64,000 bases of DNA, taken from the NCBI GenBank assembly GCA_002110485.1, contig MOWL01000073.1, forward strand, positions 62,001-126,000, written 5' to 3'. The notes beneath the pieces are model-generated. The model was not told where the DNA came from, did no database searches, and saw only the letters and a program-made list of their open reading frames with translations. Made by a program: the position numbers and the translations under genes. Shown one piece after another: positions 1-9,692 of this stretch (positions are counted from its first letter, which is position 1; the number at the start of each line of letters is the position of its first letter). Source of the stretch: Emergomyces orientalis (Eukaryota; Ascomycota; Eurotiomycetes; Onygenales; Ajellomycetaceae).

Positions 1-801
1 GGTCATAAGTACTCTGGAAGCGGGCGTTCAGGAGGTAAAACTCGTCCGCGTTCAAGTAGCGGGGTTGGTGACCGAAGACATCAACAAGAGGGTCAGTGAT
101 GAACCCGATATTAAGATCATGGGTCACACATTTCCACGACTGGGTGTTCTGGATGCAGCCAGACATCACTGCTCGTGCAAGAGGGTTTACTTCGAGAACG
201 ATCTGTCTCCAGCATCAGCACGCCGTATACATGAAATGCTCTAGTTCTGGCTAACCGTTTGAAGTTCATTCTTGACCCGCCGTGGCTCAGGACACCTCCG
301 AAGAAACCTATTGAGTCGAATACGGAGCACCCCGAGGTACACTAAGAACATATCCATTACGTCTGTGTCGCGCCCAACCGCCTTTAGAAGCCACGCTGCG
401 AATGGAACCTGCAAAATGACCGATCTGGTCTCCGTATCAATCGCACGGGCTACAGCAGGGGCTACAGCATGGGCATCGCTCGTGTCCACTCCCGTCAGCA
501 GATTTGCCTTAGAGGGAAAATCCGTCTTTGATATGGACTGCTCCAAGTCGTCGAGACTTAACCAGTGGGTGAAGGCATGCATTCTGAATTGATCGCGATG
601 AAATCTGAGAGCTTGACAGTCTGGTGGAGAAAATAAGATCAGCGTTTTCTGATGGGAATGAGAAGGACAGGACGGTTGAGGAGCAACATCTGCCGTATAT
701 ATCTTGGAAAATGCCTGATGAGTTTGGCTGGCACGGAGCCAACGCCAAGACCATCCCAACCTCGAAATCCTCATCAGTGGATCATTGTTTTCCAACGCCA
801 A
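1..801 (-). CDS. Hypothetical protein, 5' portion, runs off the left edge
   Basis: I do not recognise the family. An open exon from 801 down to 256 ends in phase 0 at a GT donor. A 53-base intron (255-203) with a CTGAT branch-like site and an ACAG acceptor leads into a second open exon from 202 to the window edge. That exon reads smoothly (it begins IVLEVNPLARAV) and is still open at base 1, so the C-terminus is missing. The first 180 or so residues contain a hydrophobic stretch (VPFAAWLLKAV) but no signal peptide. The first ATG at 801 lies inside a tandem repeat, so the true start may be further in, for example near residue 70 where the composition becomes more protein-like. Splicing is inferred only from sites and frame. 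Confidence 0.5.
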
Positions 802-880
802 GACCGTCCCAATCAGGAAATTCCCGAGGGATCATTGTTTTTCCAACGCCAAGACCATCCCAATCAGGAAACAGCGGTGA
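739..880. repeat. Tandem repeat, about 52-bp unit, 2.7 copies
   Basis: Three units start at 739, 792 and 843, each opening with CCAACGCCAAGACC and the first two closing with GGATCATTGTTT. They differ by a few substitutions and one or two bases of length. The repeat overlaps the apparent start of the leftmost gene and lies upstream of the bZIP gene. Confidence 0.8.
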
Positions 881-1126
881 TCGCGGGGGCTCAGCGTGAA
901 TTTATAACGCCCCGACCGTTCCAGGGAGAAGAATGGCTGCAGCCCCTGAATAACAGGAGTTTATTGGCGACAAAGCGCAGGGACTTCCGTGTTGGAACTC
1001 ACGCGACTCGGGTTCACAAAAAGGAACCATAGAAACAACAGAGCAATCTTGGCATGCCGGCTAACCCGTCGTTGAGGATGACTTGATGGAAGGGAACATA
1101 AAAGGAGCACTCACTCCCATTTCACG

Positions 1127-2077
1127 ATGCGGTCACCTGCATGTCTCTTCAATTCTCGAATTTCACCGGAATGGCAAGAAGCGCCTACGACACCACTGGA
1201 GTCCCCAAACCACAACCTCCTCCCAAGCCGAGATATGTTCGCACATACACTCGGCCGCGATAGTATAGCGAACAAGGGTGCCATGGCGGGCAAGAATGGA
1301 TTGAGTGTTCCTCAACTATTGGGTTCTACTCGCGATTATGGGACCGCGCAACACCTCAAAGATTTTGAACATTTCCCCGAACCACACGTAGAAAGGACGT
1401 CACCAACATTGCAGCTGCCTCCAACCGACATACGAGAGAAATTCCTGGCCAGCACCGCTGCCTTACGGTTCTCCGGACACTATCACAGCACGTCCTCACA
1501 CTCCATTACTCGGACCCAGCTAGACAATAATTCGGGATCCCTGCAAGGTCCGATACCGATACCAGCTCCCTACTTTCGTGCTCGCGATCCTCTTCCACTC
1601 ATTGCCTCGCAGTATGAAAGTACACTGCGGTCCCCCTACAGCCCGGTTCACCAAACGCGGCCGCCCTTAACACAATGCCGTCGCCAACCGTATCCCGCCG
1701 ATAATTCCCTTCCTCTATCGGAAAAGAGTGGATTGAGGAGGCCATTAGCGCGCTCAGGGGATATCGGGCTGCATTCAAAGCAAAAATCTCCACCGATAAT
1801 GTCACAGACAGCAACAGAATCGGCGCAGAGATGGAGAGGTATAATTAATGTTGATATGGAATCCGGATCACGGAAAGCGACGGAGATACGGCAAAGGAAT
1901 AACCTCTCCTCTAAAAAGTTTCGCCAGCGCAAGAAGGTTCAGGAAGAGGAAATGCAGAAGATTATTGAGAAATTGACTGAAGAGCGTGATCATTTTCGGC
2001 ATTTATGCCATCAGTTGTTAGAGAGGGAGCAGGGAAGCAGAAACATCATACACTCAACCGGTATGCGGGCGTATTGA
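1127..2077 (+). CDS. bZIP transcription factor
   Basis: A nuclear DNA-binding regulator of 316 residues. The basic region (about residues 249-270) has the N-x7-R core (NNLSSKKFRQRKK) of fungal bZIP proteins. It is followed by a short heptad-like helix ending near residue 298 (EEEMQKIIEKLTEERD). The preceding 240 residues are Ser/Pro-rich and look disordered, as expected of an activation or regulatory region. The bZIP lies almost at the C-terminus, a common layout for small fungal bZIPs. No intron is needed. The start could be the ATG at 1127 or the in-frame ATG at 1283 (MAGKNG). The zipper is short, so partner choice cannot be predicted. Confidence 0.8.
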   Translation: MRSPACLFNSRISPEWQEAPTTPLESPNHNLLPSRDMFAHTLGRDSIANKGAMAGKNGLSVPQLLGSTRDYGTAQHLKDFEHFPEPHVERTSPTLQLPPTDIREKFLASTAALRFSGHYHSTSSHSITRTQLDNNSGSLQGPIPIPAPYFRARDPLPLIASQYESTLRSPYSPVHQTRPPLTQCRRQPYPADNSLPLSEKSGLRRPLARSGDIGLHSKQKSPPIMSQTATESAQRWRGIINVDMESGSRKATEIRQRNNLSSKKFRQRKKVQEEEMQKIIEKLTEERDHFRHLCHQLLEREQGSRNIIHSTGMRAY

Positions 2078-2260
2078 ATTTCTCACCCGCATGTCATGAT
2101 GTAGATCTGTATATCCCTTATTTACCCAGGGAAGATGCTTTGAGATAGTTTCCTTCCTTGTTTCCTTCTTTCTTTGCACTACGTCCTGTTACTTGGAGCC
2201 AACTGTTAGTCTCAGATATAATTTAATATTAATCATTGCTCCTTACCTGATTGACATCTC

Positions 2261-2362
2261 CATTTCGCCGCCATCCATTCACGCCCACCATTTCGCCCGC
2301 CAATAATCCATTTCGCCCGCTATGCATCTATTTCACGCTCGCTAATAATACATTTCGACCGC
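2261..2362. repeat. Degenerate short tandem repeat
   Basis: About five degenerate copies of a 20-28 base unit built on CATTTCGCCCGC followed by an AATAATC-like spacer start near 2261, 2289, 2309, 2329 and 2351. Function unknown. Confidence 0.7.
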
Positions 2363-3090
2363 TAGCGTAGTGAGAGAAACCGTACATTATCAGTTCGTTA
2401 CAATGACAACACTGAATGACGGGTAAATTAGATTTATTGACAACTGACTGGATTTGACGCGTCTAGATTAATGACCTTTAATGAAACTATGTGCTTAGAA
2501 GAAATGAAAATAGTGGTCATGACAGCTGTTGATGAAACCTGGTGGCATCTGAGATTTACAAACTGACCCCCATACTAGAATTATTGAACCATGTCTTGTC
2601 AATCCAATCGCCCGTCCGTCGGTCATCAATGGCGAGGGAGATGGAGATGTGATGACGATGGAGATGGCGACGGAGAAATCGGAGGTCATACTCCACCCAC
2701 ATAAGGCCAATGCTATTATCAATGGAATCACTAATCCTCGTTGGCAAGGCTGCCATCATCCCTCCTTGGAGCTGGAACACGAAAGCAGTCATGGTATGCG
2801 CGTCAATATCTGCTCGCGCTAACAAATGGTGGAAATCTATACAATTTTGATGTTTGTTACCGCTGTTCTTGAGAGGGCATGAATCCGGGGTGTTATCGCA
2901 TTCGTGGTCCGTGTTTGATGTGTAAGGCTCTAATATGAATCATAATGAATTCACAGCCTTGAGTTGTTCGAGTAGGGTTCCAGTCTCCTGATGATGGAGA
3001 CTTGCATGCTTGGACCACGATTTGCAATCCAAAACCATGGCCCACACCATGACTCGCTATGATAAGTCTTGCCTCAAGACCTCCTTAAAA

Positions 3091-3205
3091 AATGGCTTGC
3101 AACAAAAGCAGCAGTGAGACAGAAATGTCCAGGGACAAAAATTGGCTTGCAGTAAAAACAGTATTATAACAGAAGTGCCCAGGACAAACACTGTCTTGCA
3201 AAAGT
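3091..3205. repeat. Diverged tandem repeat, about 50-bp unit
   Basis: The pattern GGCTTGCA...ACAGAA(A/G)TG(T/C)CCAGG(G)ACAAA occurs twice in succession, and the start of a third copy (GTCTTGCAAAAG) follows. The sequence is AT-rich and non-coding. Confidence 0.6.
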
Positions 3206-3924
3206 AGTTACTAGATGTCTTGTTATAGGAAAGTACTGTTCTTAAAATACATATTTTTTGTCATTCTAAAACTTTAGGCTACGTACTCTCGTGACGCCTC
3301 AAGGCATGTAGATGCAGCTACACACTGAAATCAGCGAGAATTACAGCCTGGATTGAAGGATGAGTTATTGGAAAGATCTGAAAGAGGGTATCAGAAATAA
3401 AAGAAGTAGAGAGAGCAATCAGAGCTCTAGAATTCTGAGATGAGTAATTTCTGAATCTAAGGATTAAATGACTGGCAAAGAGATAGAGATTGTTGCTTGT
3501 TTTTGCAGATCTACGTCGCCCGTCATCCAGTGTCATCCAGCTATGTTTTGAGGCTGCTGACTTAAGCATGTTGATCACAGCCATGTCTTTGAAGTACAGA
3601 AATGTACCTGTGGTGAGTTGGTTGATCAGCCTCTTAGAACAGTATTGATATGGTATCACATTCTTTGAAACCTGAAGGGCGTCAAGGCGTGACTTTGAGA
3701 TGATCTTGATAGTTGATTGGTGTTCTTCATAGAGCTAACGGTCTTTGCTGGAAGACTATGTCAGAGATTTGCATCAAGAATGATGATGATATTTCTTTGA
3801 TTCTTTAAGATCAAATATGTAGGACAGAACTTCAAAAATGAAACAAAAATTTTTTCGATGAGTGGGTCATGGCCAGGTCGCCCAGCTTCACATGACCCTA
3901 TGATGTCAAAACAGATGAAATATG

Positions 3925-3980
3925 TACAAATAAGAAACAAAAAGTCCTACAGCTCTTCAGACCCTTTACTGAAGCTCATG
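3925..3980 (-). repeat. Dispersed repeat, inverted relative to 17509-17565
   Basis: The reverse complement matches 17509-17565 at most positions. Both share CTTCAGTA, CTGAAGAG, a long block centred on GGACTTTTTGTTTCTT and a TTTGTACATA end. The match does not extend beyond about 55 bases. It may be a terminus of a small transposon or a MITE remnant. Confidence 0.6.
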
Positions 3981-5365
3981 CGGCCTGAGTGGCTCTGTGC
4001 CCGAAATAGAGATTAAATACTTTCTGAATCAGTCACAATATAGATTCAGAGTGGACTCAGAGAATTTCCTAGAGTGTAAAATTCTCATACCTTTTGAATG
4101 ACCAGGATGACTGCATCTAAAAATGGTCCCTATGCTTTTAAGCGGGCATCTTGCGGTCACTGATGCTCGTTGGAAATATCCAAGGAGACCCTGCGCCAAG
4201 AGGACAAGTTCAGCATAGTGCTTTCAGGCTGCGGTTTATATATTTTCCATGTGTTGGGATCTACCTCTCAAGCCAAAAACAGCTCACATGACACCAGCAT
4301 CCTTCGCTGGAGTTCCACAAGTTTCTTTGACTGTCTACTGTAAACTCTCTCCTTTCTCCCTCTGCTCTGTGATCTCGTCTGCTGTGCCATCCTGTAGGCC
4401 TCCAACTCTTCAACTCAGCCCAACTATAGTACTTTGTAGACTTTTACTTTTTGTATTTTGAAGTGGCTGTCTGGTTTCTGGTTCTTTTTGTTTCTTGTGA
4501 AGGGCCTTTTGTGTTTCTATACAGCATGGGTATTCTATTGATTACATTTCAGGTGAGTCAACAATTTTTCATGACAGGTCACATCACTTATGTGCATTAT
4601 ATAGGATAGAGAAAATGCGGAGAAATCCGACATGGTAGCGACAATACCACATGTTTGTATGGAGAGCTCTTGGCAGTGAGATCATAACATGAAATTGCCA
4701 ACCCATAGCCTATCAAATATACGTTCACCTGAATAATGCTTCCATCAAGGCTACTTGGCACATTATAGTCAAACCAGGCATATCCTTCCTGGCCCTAGGT
4801 ACTGTACCTATAACTCCTTCACGCCTGGGACTTAGTTTTCCTCTAACTATCAAAAGCTCCCTAAGACCCGTACACTACTTTCGATGTATGTCTCTAGTCA
4901 GATGTACGAGTCCGTGAAACGGTGCGGTCTTCCACGGTCACTGCGGGTCTTGATTCATAGAAATTGTAGAGAATCCTCCCATCATTTACATTATAAGTCT
5001 ACTCTTATATATCCTAGAAGCCATCAGGGTGGTCTCCAACACTGTAGGAAGAAGTTCGTGTTAAAGTAATATCTCATCCGACCCCATCCAAACATATGTC
5101 AACCATTACTTTTTGACTACAAGTATAAGTCGGCAAAGCGGGCTGCCTCCGGGGTTGTGCACAACGGAATAGATAAGACGAACATTGATGCCGTATCACT
5201 ATGACGTTTGGCGCGGGTAAACGTTGATCCGTGTTATTTTGGGCGACACGGCTGGCACTATATCTCGTCTCCTGTTCCGACCGCCTCAGGATTATCGCTT
5301 CTAGCCACTAAATTCCTGGTACCCAATTTTAATTTTTTTTGATATAACTCTTTTATCCCTCTCTA

Positions 5366-7711
5366 ATGGCCGATGACAGTTCACCAGATTACAAGGCTCT
5401 CTTTCTTAGAGCGGAAGCGGAACGAAGGCAGGCAGAAGAGCGAGAAAGACATGAAGGAGAGTTGCGAAGACAGGCAGAAGAGCGAGAAAGACATGAAGGA
5501 GAGTTGCGAAGGCAGGCAGAAGAGCGAGGGGCACGGGAAGCAGTGTGGCGAAGGGAGGCAGAAGAATTGAGAATGCAGGCAGAAGAGCGAGAGGCAGAGG
5601 TAAAAGTGCGCAGCCAGCCAACAACACTCGAAGAGCTCATCAAAGGTTGTCATGATTCATTCTCCCGGCCTTTGCAGGTTGGAACGCCATCCCGCTCCAC
5701 GAAGGGGAGTATTCCACCACCCACTGGGAAATACTGCCCAACGAGCCTTCGTCATTGGTCAAGTTGTCCGGTTCAACTGCAAGAAATTTATGAATCAGTT
5801 TCCACTTACCTCCAACCAGCTGGAAAAGACGCACCTAGGCTATTCACATCTCTCCTTGTACTAAATGAACTTGGTCGGCGGTATTCTAGCCGAAAACTAC
5901 GGAGTGAAAAGGATCTGGAACACTACGAGCGAACCACTGTGGAAGATCATGTCCATGATATCATAGCCGAGCTATGCAAAATACCTGATGCCCGAGAGAG
6001 GTTCCGGCTCGGAGATGGGATCATGTTTGAAAATCATGAAAATCTTCTACAGACATCAGAAGAGTCAGATGTACAGCTGCTTGATGAATCCAGCACAAAA
6101 AATCCCAAACCAGATTCATTCTGTATTCATCGAATCAACGGTTCCACCAATACTTTGATTACGACAGTCGAGTATAAGCCGCCACACAAGCTCTCGGTTG
6201 AAAATCTCCGAGCAGGTCTTCGATCGATGAAGCTCTGGGAAGAGATTGTTCAGTCAGACACAATCCCCAAGAGCAATGAGCTGAACAAGGATAAAAAGCT
6301 GAGATATAATGCGGAACAACTTACTTGCTCAGTTTTGGTTCAGGAGTATCATGTCATGATTCAAGCTGGACTGGAGTACTCCTACATAATCAATGGATTT
6401 GCTATCGTTCTTCTTCGTGTTCCATACGATGACCCTAGTACACTCTATTACTATCTCTGTGAACCAAACATGGATGTGATTTCAGAAAATCCTGAGGTCT
6501 TTTATCAGTCAAAGACAGCTATTGTCAGAATATTATGTCTCTGTCTGATGTCCTTTCTCTCGGATATCCGTGACCAGAAGTGGCGAAATGCTGCAAGATC
6601 CCAGCTCCATATATGGAAGACAAGTTTTGACTTTACACGGTCGCAAATCCCCGATGACGAGCTGCAACAGACTCCTCCAGGATCGGAATATGCAAGCTCG
6701 GAATATATGCCCTCTGAACATCTACCATCATCTCTGTTACAACCCGGTCATCGAGTTTCTACCCGATCTCAAGCCACCTGTGCACCAATGGATACCTCGC
6801 CTTTGAGTGATCATATGGATTCTTCCGACTCCGACTCTAACCAAGCAGCGCACGGCCGGAAACGGGGCATCAGCCAAGTGATGTCCTCCCCGCCCAGCCA
6901 GCGTTCATCGGCGCGCCCAGCAGATCCTAGGCCATCGAGCGGCCAGAGCCAACACACGGCACGTTACTGTACGCAGCGATGCTTATTGGGTTTGCAAGAG
7001 GGAGGTGCATTGGACCATCAATGCCCTAATGTTTCTCTCCACTGGCGAGGCCAGAATGATGATCGACATTGTATCGATGCAAGGGAGCTTGTGCAGATAC
7101 TGAATGAACAGCTCGATCGTGACCTTGATCATAACTGCACACCATTTGGGACTTGTGGATCGTATGGTGCACCCTTCAAGATCACTTGTGCTACATATGG
7201 CTACACTCTTGTTGGAAAGGGAACAACAGCCGGGCTATGGAAAGTTGTCTCGCGTGAAGCAGAAATATACCGGGTTCTTCGAAAAGCGCAGTGTTCTGCT
7301 GTCCCTGTATTTCTGGGGACGATTGATTTGAAATTGTTCCTTTTCCTTCATGGTGCTGGGGACATCCGTCATATGCTTCTCATGGGTTGGGCAGGGGAAA
7401 GTATAGACAATGTCAAAGACAAGGAAGTGCTAAGTCGTGAGATTTCCAGGTCGAAGAAGGAAATCCGCATGCTGGGAGTGGTACATAAAGATCTGCGACC
7501 TGCCAACATGTTATGGAATGATGAGCTGCGCCGGGTCCTGATCATAGACTTTCACCGGTCCGACATAGACAGGCGCCCGATGAAAAGGCGGGTTGGATCC
7601 TTGAAAAGGTCGCTGCATCAGGTGGGCAGGTCGAAACGACCCTGTAATAACAGTGGCTGGACTGGGCATATCTCCATGACAGAGTCAGACGTCCAGATAG
7701 AGCGGTGTTGA
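5366..7711 (+). CDS. Nuclease-like (PD-(D/E)XK motif) and fungal-type kinase-like fusion protein
   Basis: A 781-residue intronless gene. Residues about 9-90 form a charged coiled coil with a 14-residue tandem repeat (RRQAEERERHEGEL; 42 bp in DNA). A central domain (about 120-420) contains KPDSF near residue 248 and VEYKP near 268, which resembles a PD-(D/E)XK nuclease core. A Ser/Pro-rich linker follows. The C-terminal kinase-like domain (about 540-735) shows a possible beta-3 lysine (LVGKGT) and helix-C glutamate (REAEIYRVL). It also has MLLMGWAGE, the catalytic loop HKDLRPANML near 705-714 and IIDFHR in place of DFG near 727. Aspartate and asparagine of the loop are present, so activity is possible. 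The layout resembles lineage-expanded fungal kinase-like proteins and Crinkler-type effectors that pair a REase fold with a kinase. The nuclease call is by motif only. After about residue 737 the tail is basic and looks degraded. Confidence 0.75.
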   Translation: MADDSSPDYKALFLRAEAERRQAEERERHEGELRRQAEERERHEGELRRQAEERGAREAVWRREAEELRMQAEEREAEVKVRSQPTTLEELIKGCHDSFSRPLQVGTPSRSTKGSIPPPTGKYCPTSLRHWSSCPVQLQEIYESVSTYLQPAGKDAPRLFTSLLVLNELGRRYSSRKLRSEKDLEHYERTTVEDHVHDIIAELCKIPDARERFRLGDGIMFENHENLLQTSEESDVQLLDESSTKNPKPDSFCIHRINGSTNTLITTVEYKPPHKLSVENLRAGLRSMKLWEEIVQSDTIPKSNELNKDKKLRYNAEQLTCSVLVQEYHVMIQAGLEYSYIINGFAIVLLRVPYDDPSTLYYYLCEPNMDVISENPEVFYQSKTAIVRILCLCLMSFLSDIRDQKWRNAARSQLHIWKTSFDFTRSQIPDDELQQTPPGSEYASSEYMPSEHLPSSLLQPGHRVSTRSQATCAPMDTSPLSDHMDSSDSDSNQAAHGRKRGISQVMSSPPSQRSSARPADPRPSSGQSQHTARYCTQRCLLGLQEGGALDHQCPNVSLHWRGQNDDRHCIDARELVQILNEQLDRDLDHNCTPFGTCGSYGAPFKITCATYGYTLVGKGTTAGLWKVVSREAEIYRVLRKAQCSAVPVFLGTIDLKLFLFLHGAGDIRHMLLMGWAGESIDNVKDKEVLSREISRSKKEIRMLGVVHKDLRPANMLWNDELRRVLIIDFHRSDIDRRPMKRRVGSLKRSLHQVGRSKRPCNNSGWTGHISMTESDVQIERC

Positions 7712-8971
7712 GTGAGATTTGTGAGATGGGCCTGAAGATGCTCTTGTCCATTTCTTGTTTTGAGGCCTCAGGAAACCATGGATTGACCTAGTCTGTGCTG
7801 TGCACGTGTCTTGTCAAATTGTTCTTTGTCTTTGGATTGGATTGTCTAAAAATATATGACTTTCACCAATCGATTTTCCTATCACAGACTTTTAAGTTTT
7901 TACATCTACGAATATAATATCTACATAGCAAACGTGGAAAAATCCAGATGACAATCGCCGCAGGCCATGTGGCCTACGGAGACCACACCCCTGTCAGCTG
8001 GCCCATTCCTCAAATCGGAAACAACTCGGGCATATTTCACCGTTTGTTAGTGGTGTAAAGCGCTAGTAAAATGGGCCTCTATGGCTGTGAACTGAGCTTC
8101 GGGGTTACGTAGAAGATTTGCCGTGATTCTACCTCCCATAGCCAGGACTCTCGAGATCAAACGCCCCGTCATTTTTAGATGAGGAGATGGCAGCCAACCA
8201 AGTCAAGCTAGCTTTGTAGCCTCAGCAGAAGTCACACCCAATACTTCCTTCACCCAACAGACGCAGCAGGTATTGAAGCGACCAAGGAGGCAGAAATAGT
8301 GTGCATCAACGTAGCTGGTTAAGACAAGAATTAATTATTATCATTTGGATTATTCTACATTGTCATACATTGAAACTCTGCACGTAGAAAACATGAAATG
8401 AAATTACCTAACCTAATCGCCTTTGCCGGTTGCCGTCGGGTGGGACACGGATCATACATTTCCCTCTCCGTTTTAATTTTCGCGAAATTATAAGCACCCA
8501 GACAGAACCAAAGACGCCCTAAAGACTGTCAGCCTGCGACTGTGACTTGAGAGGATGAAACGAGCTTGTTTTTGATAATTAGCTGACATTTTATGTAGTT
8601 GACATTTTCACACCTAATTTGTTTTTTCGCCCTCCTTGTTAATTGAAATTTTGTTTAATGATTCGCGCATTAGCTTCAGCAGCCAATGAAAAGCCAAAAG
8701 ATAGCCAGCATGTTTGATCCATCATGTTGTAGATTATTTACGTTGATCCCGTGGAACGCGCCATGAGCGGAAGCCTACTGTCTCGTGGCAAGGTGGGGCG
8801 ATCTTATCACGTGTGCAACTTTGGTCTTGGATTTCTTTGACCCCTCCTGGTTTTCTGAGAGGTCTGCACATATTGAAGAATCTCTAACCTTTTTGCTTAA
8901 CTATTTTATCGGGCAACATTATCCTGAAAATCTATATTTTCCGCGGCCGCTGTGTGCATATTTAGTGCAGA
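7712..8971. other. Intergenic, no supported gene
   Basis: About 1.26 kb of moderately AT-rich sequence. An open frame at 8785-9024 overlaps the next gene's first exon in another frame and has no motif. I see no RNA gene or repeat. Confidence 0.5.
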
Positions 8972-9438
8972 ATGGCTGCAGAAAACCAGAGCGCGGTTTT
9001 CCACCACCCGGAATCAATGAGTGACATTGCTAAACAGGAATTGGAGAATTTGGCGAAGTGGTTTAAAACGGCAAAAGTGCAGGCGGTCATGCCAAATCTG
9101 TCACACTGTGCTGATCCGGACAGCTTAAAAAAGATGGAGCCTTTACTGAAAGAGCTGGGGCTTTATAAACAGGTATTGTAATTTCCTATTCAGTTATTGT
9201 GCTTATCTAACAGACTGCTCTGTAGGGTAATGGGCCTATATTATGCAGACTCTCCGGAAGAGAAACTATCGCGATAGATGATGGTTTCAATAACATTTTC
9301 ATCCCATTATCAGATGAGTTGTCTATATGCGGCCATCCTCTCCGACCAGGACAATATATTCGATCGACAAGCCCCCAGTCTTTGAACACATTCGCCGATT
9401 TCGTCCTAGTGGTTGTACCAACAGCAAAATCACAGTGA
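8972..9438 (+). CDS. Small two-exon hypothetical protein
   Basis: Exon 1 (8972-9172) encodes 67 residues starting MAAENQSAVFHH and ends in phase 0. A 53-base intron (9173-9225, GTATTG...CTGTAG) joins exon 2 (9226-9438), which stays open to TGA and gives 137 residues. The first half is a helical, charged region (MSDIAKQELENLAKWFKTAK). The second half looks like a beta-rich globular unit (GNGPILCRLSGRE, then IFIPLSDELSICGHPL). No signal peptide or membrane segment is visible. I do not recognise the family. It converges with the gene at 9693-11488, with 254 bases between stop codons. Confidence 0.6.
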
Positions 9439-9692
9439 TGGATACCTGAGCTGGGGAATTATTCGCTAAAGTGGGAATGTTGATGGAGTTCATTATTGGA
9501 ACAAATGTTGAAAATGCAATGGGCGACGCAATTTGTTAAAAAATCAAGGCATAGATGGCTGAGATGTGTTCGGTGAATGCTCCATTGCCGAACTTAGAAC
9601 TTCAGGCAGGGGCATCGGCGGGTGTTAGATGTTACGAAATGTGAAGTCAAGTCAATTGAAACATGTCAAGTCCTAAGTCTTTTCTAAGTTAG

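Larger units (their letters stand above)
2078..5365. other. Long gene-poor stretch between the bZIP and kinase-like genes
   Basis: About 3.3 kb without a gene I can support. It holds two short tandem repeats (2261-2362 and 3091-3205) and one dispersed repeat (3925-3980), listed separately. The open frames here (for example 3318-3659 minus and 2556-2825 minus) have no recognisable motif. The last 30 bases before the kinase-like gene contain a T-run and GATATAAC, a possible core promoter. Confidence 0.5.

Noticed and set aside
241..1032. Overlapping plus-strand open frames over the left tandem repeat
   Set aside because: They are generated by the repeat and lie opposite a better minus-strand exon.
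3318..3659. Minus-strand frame of 113 residues in the 2-5 kb gap
   Set aside because: No motif, no splice context and no neighbour support; AT-rich sequence gives such frames by chance.
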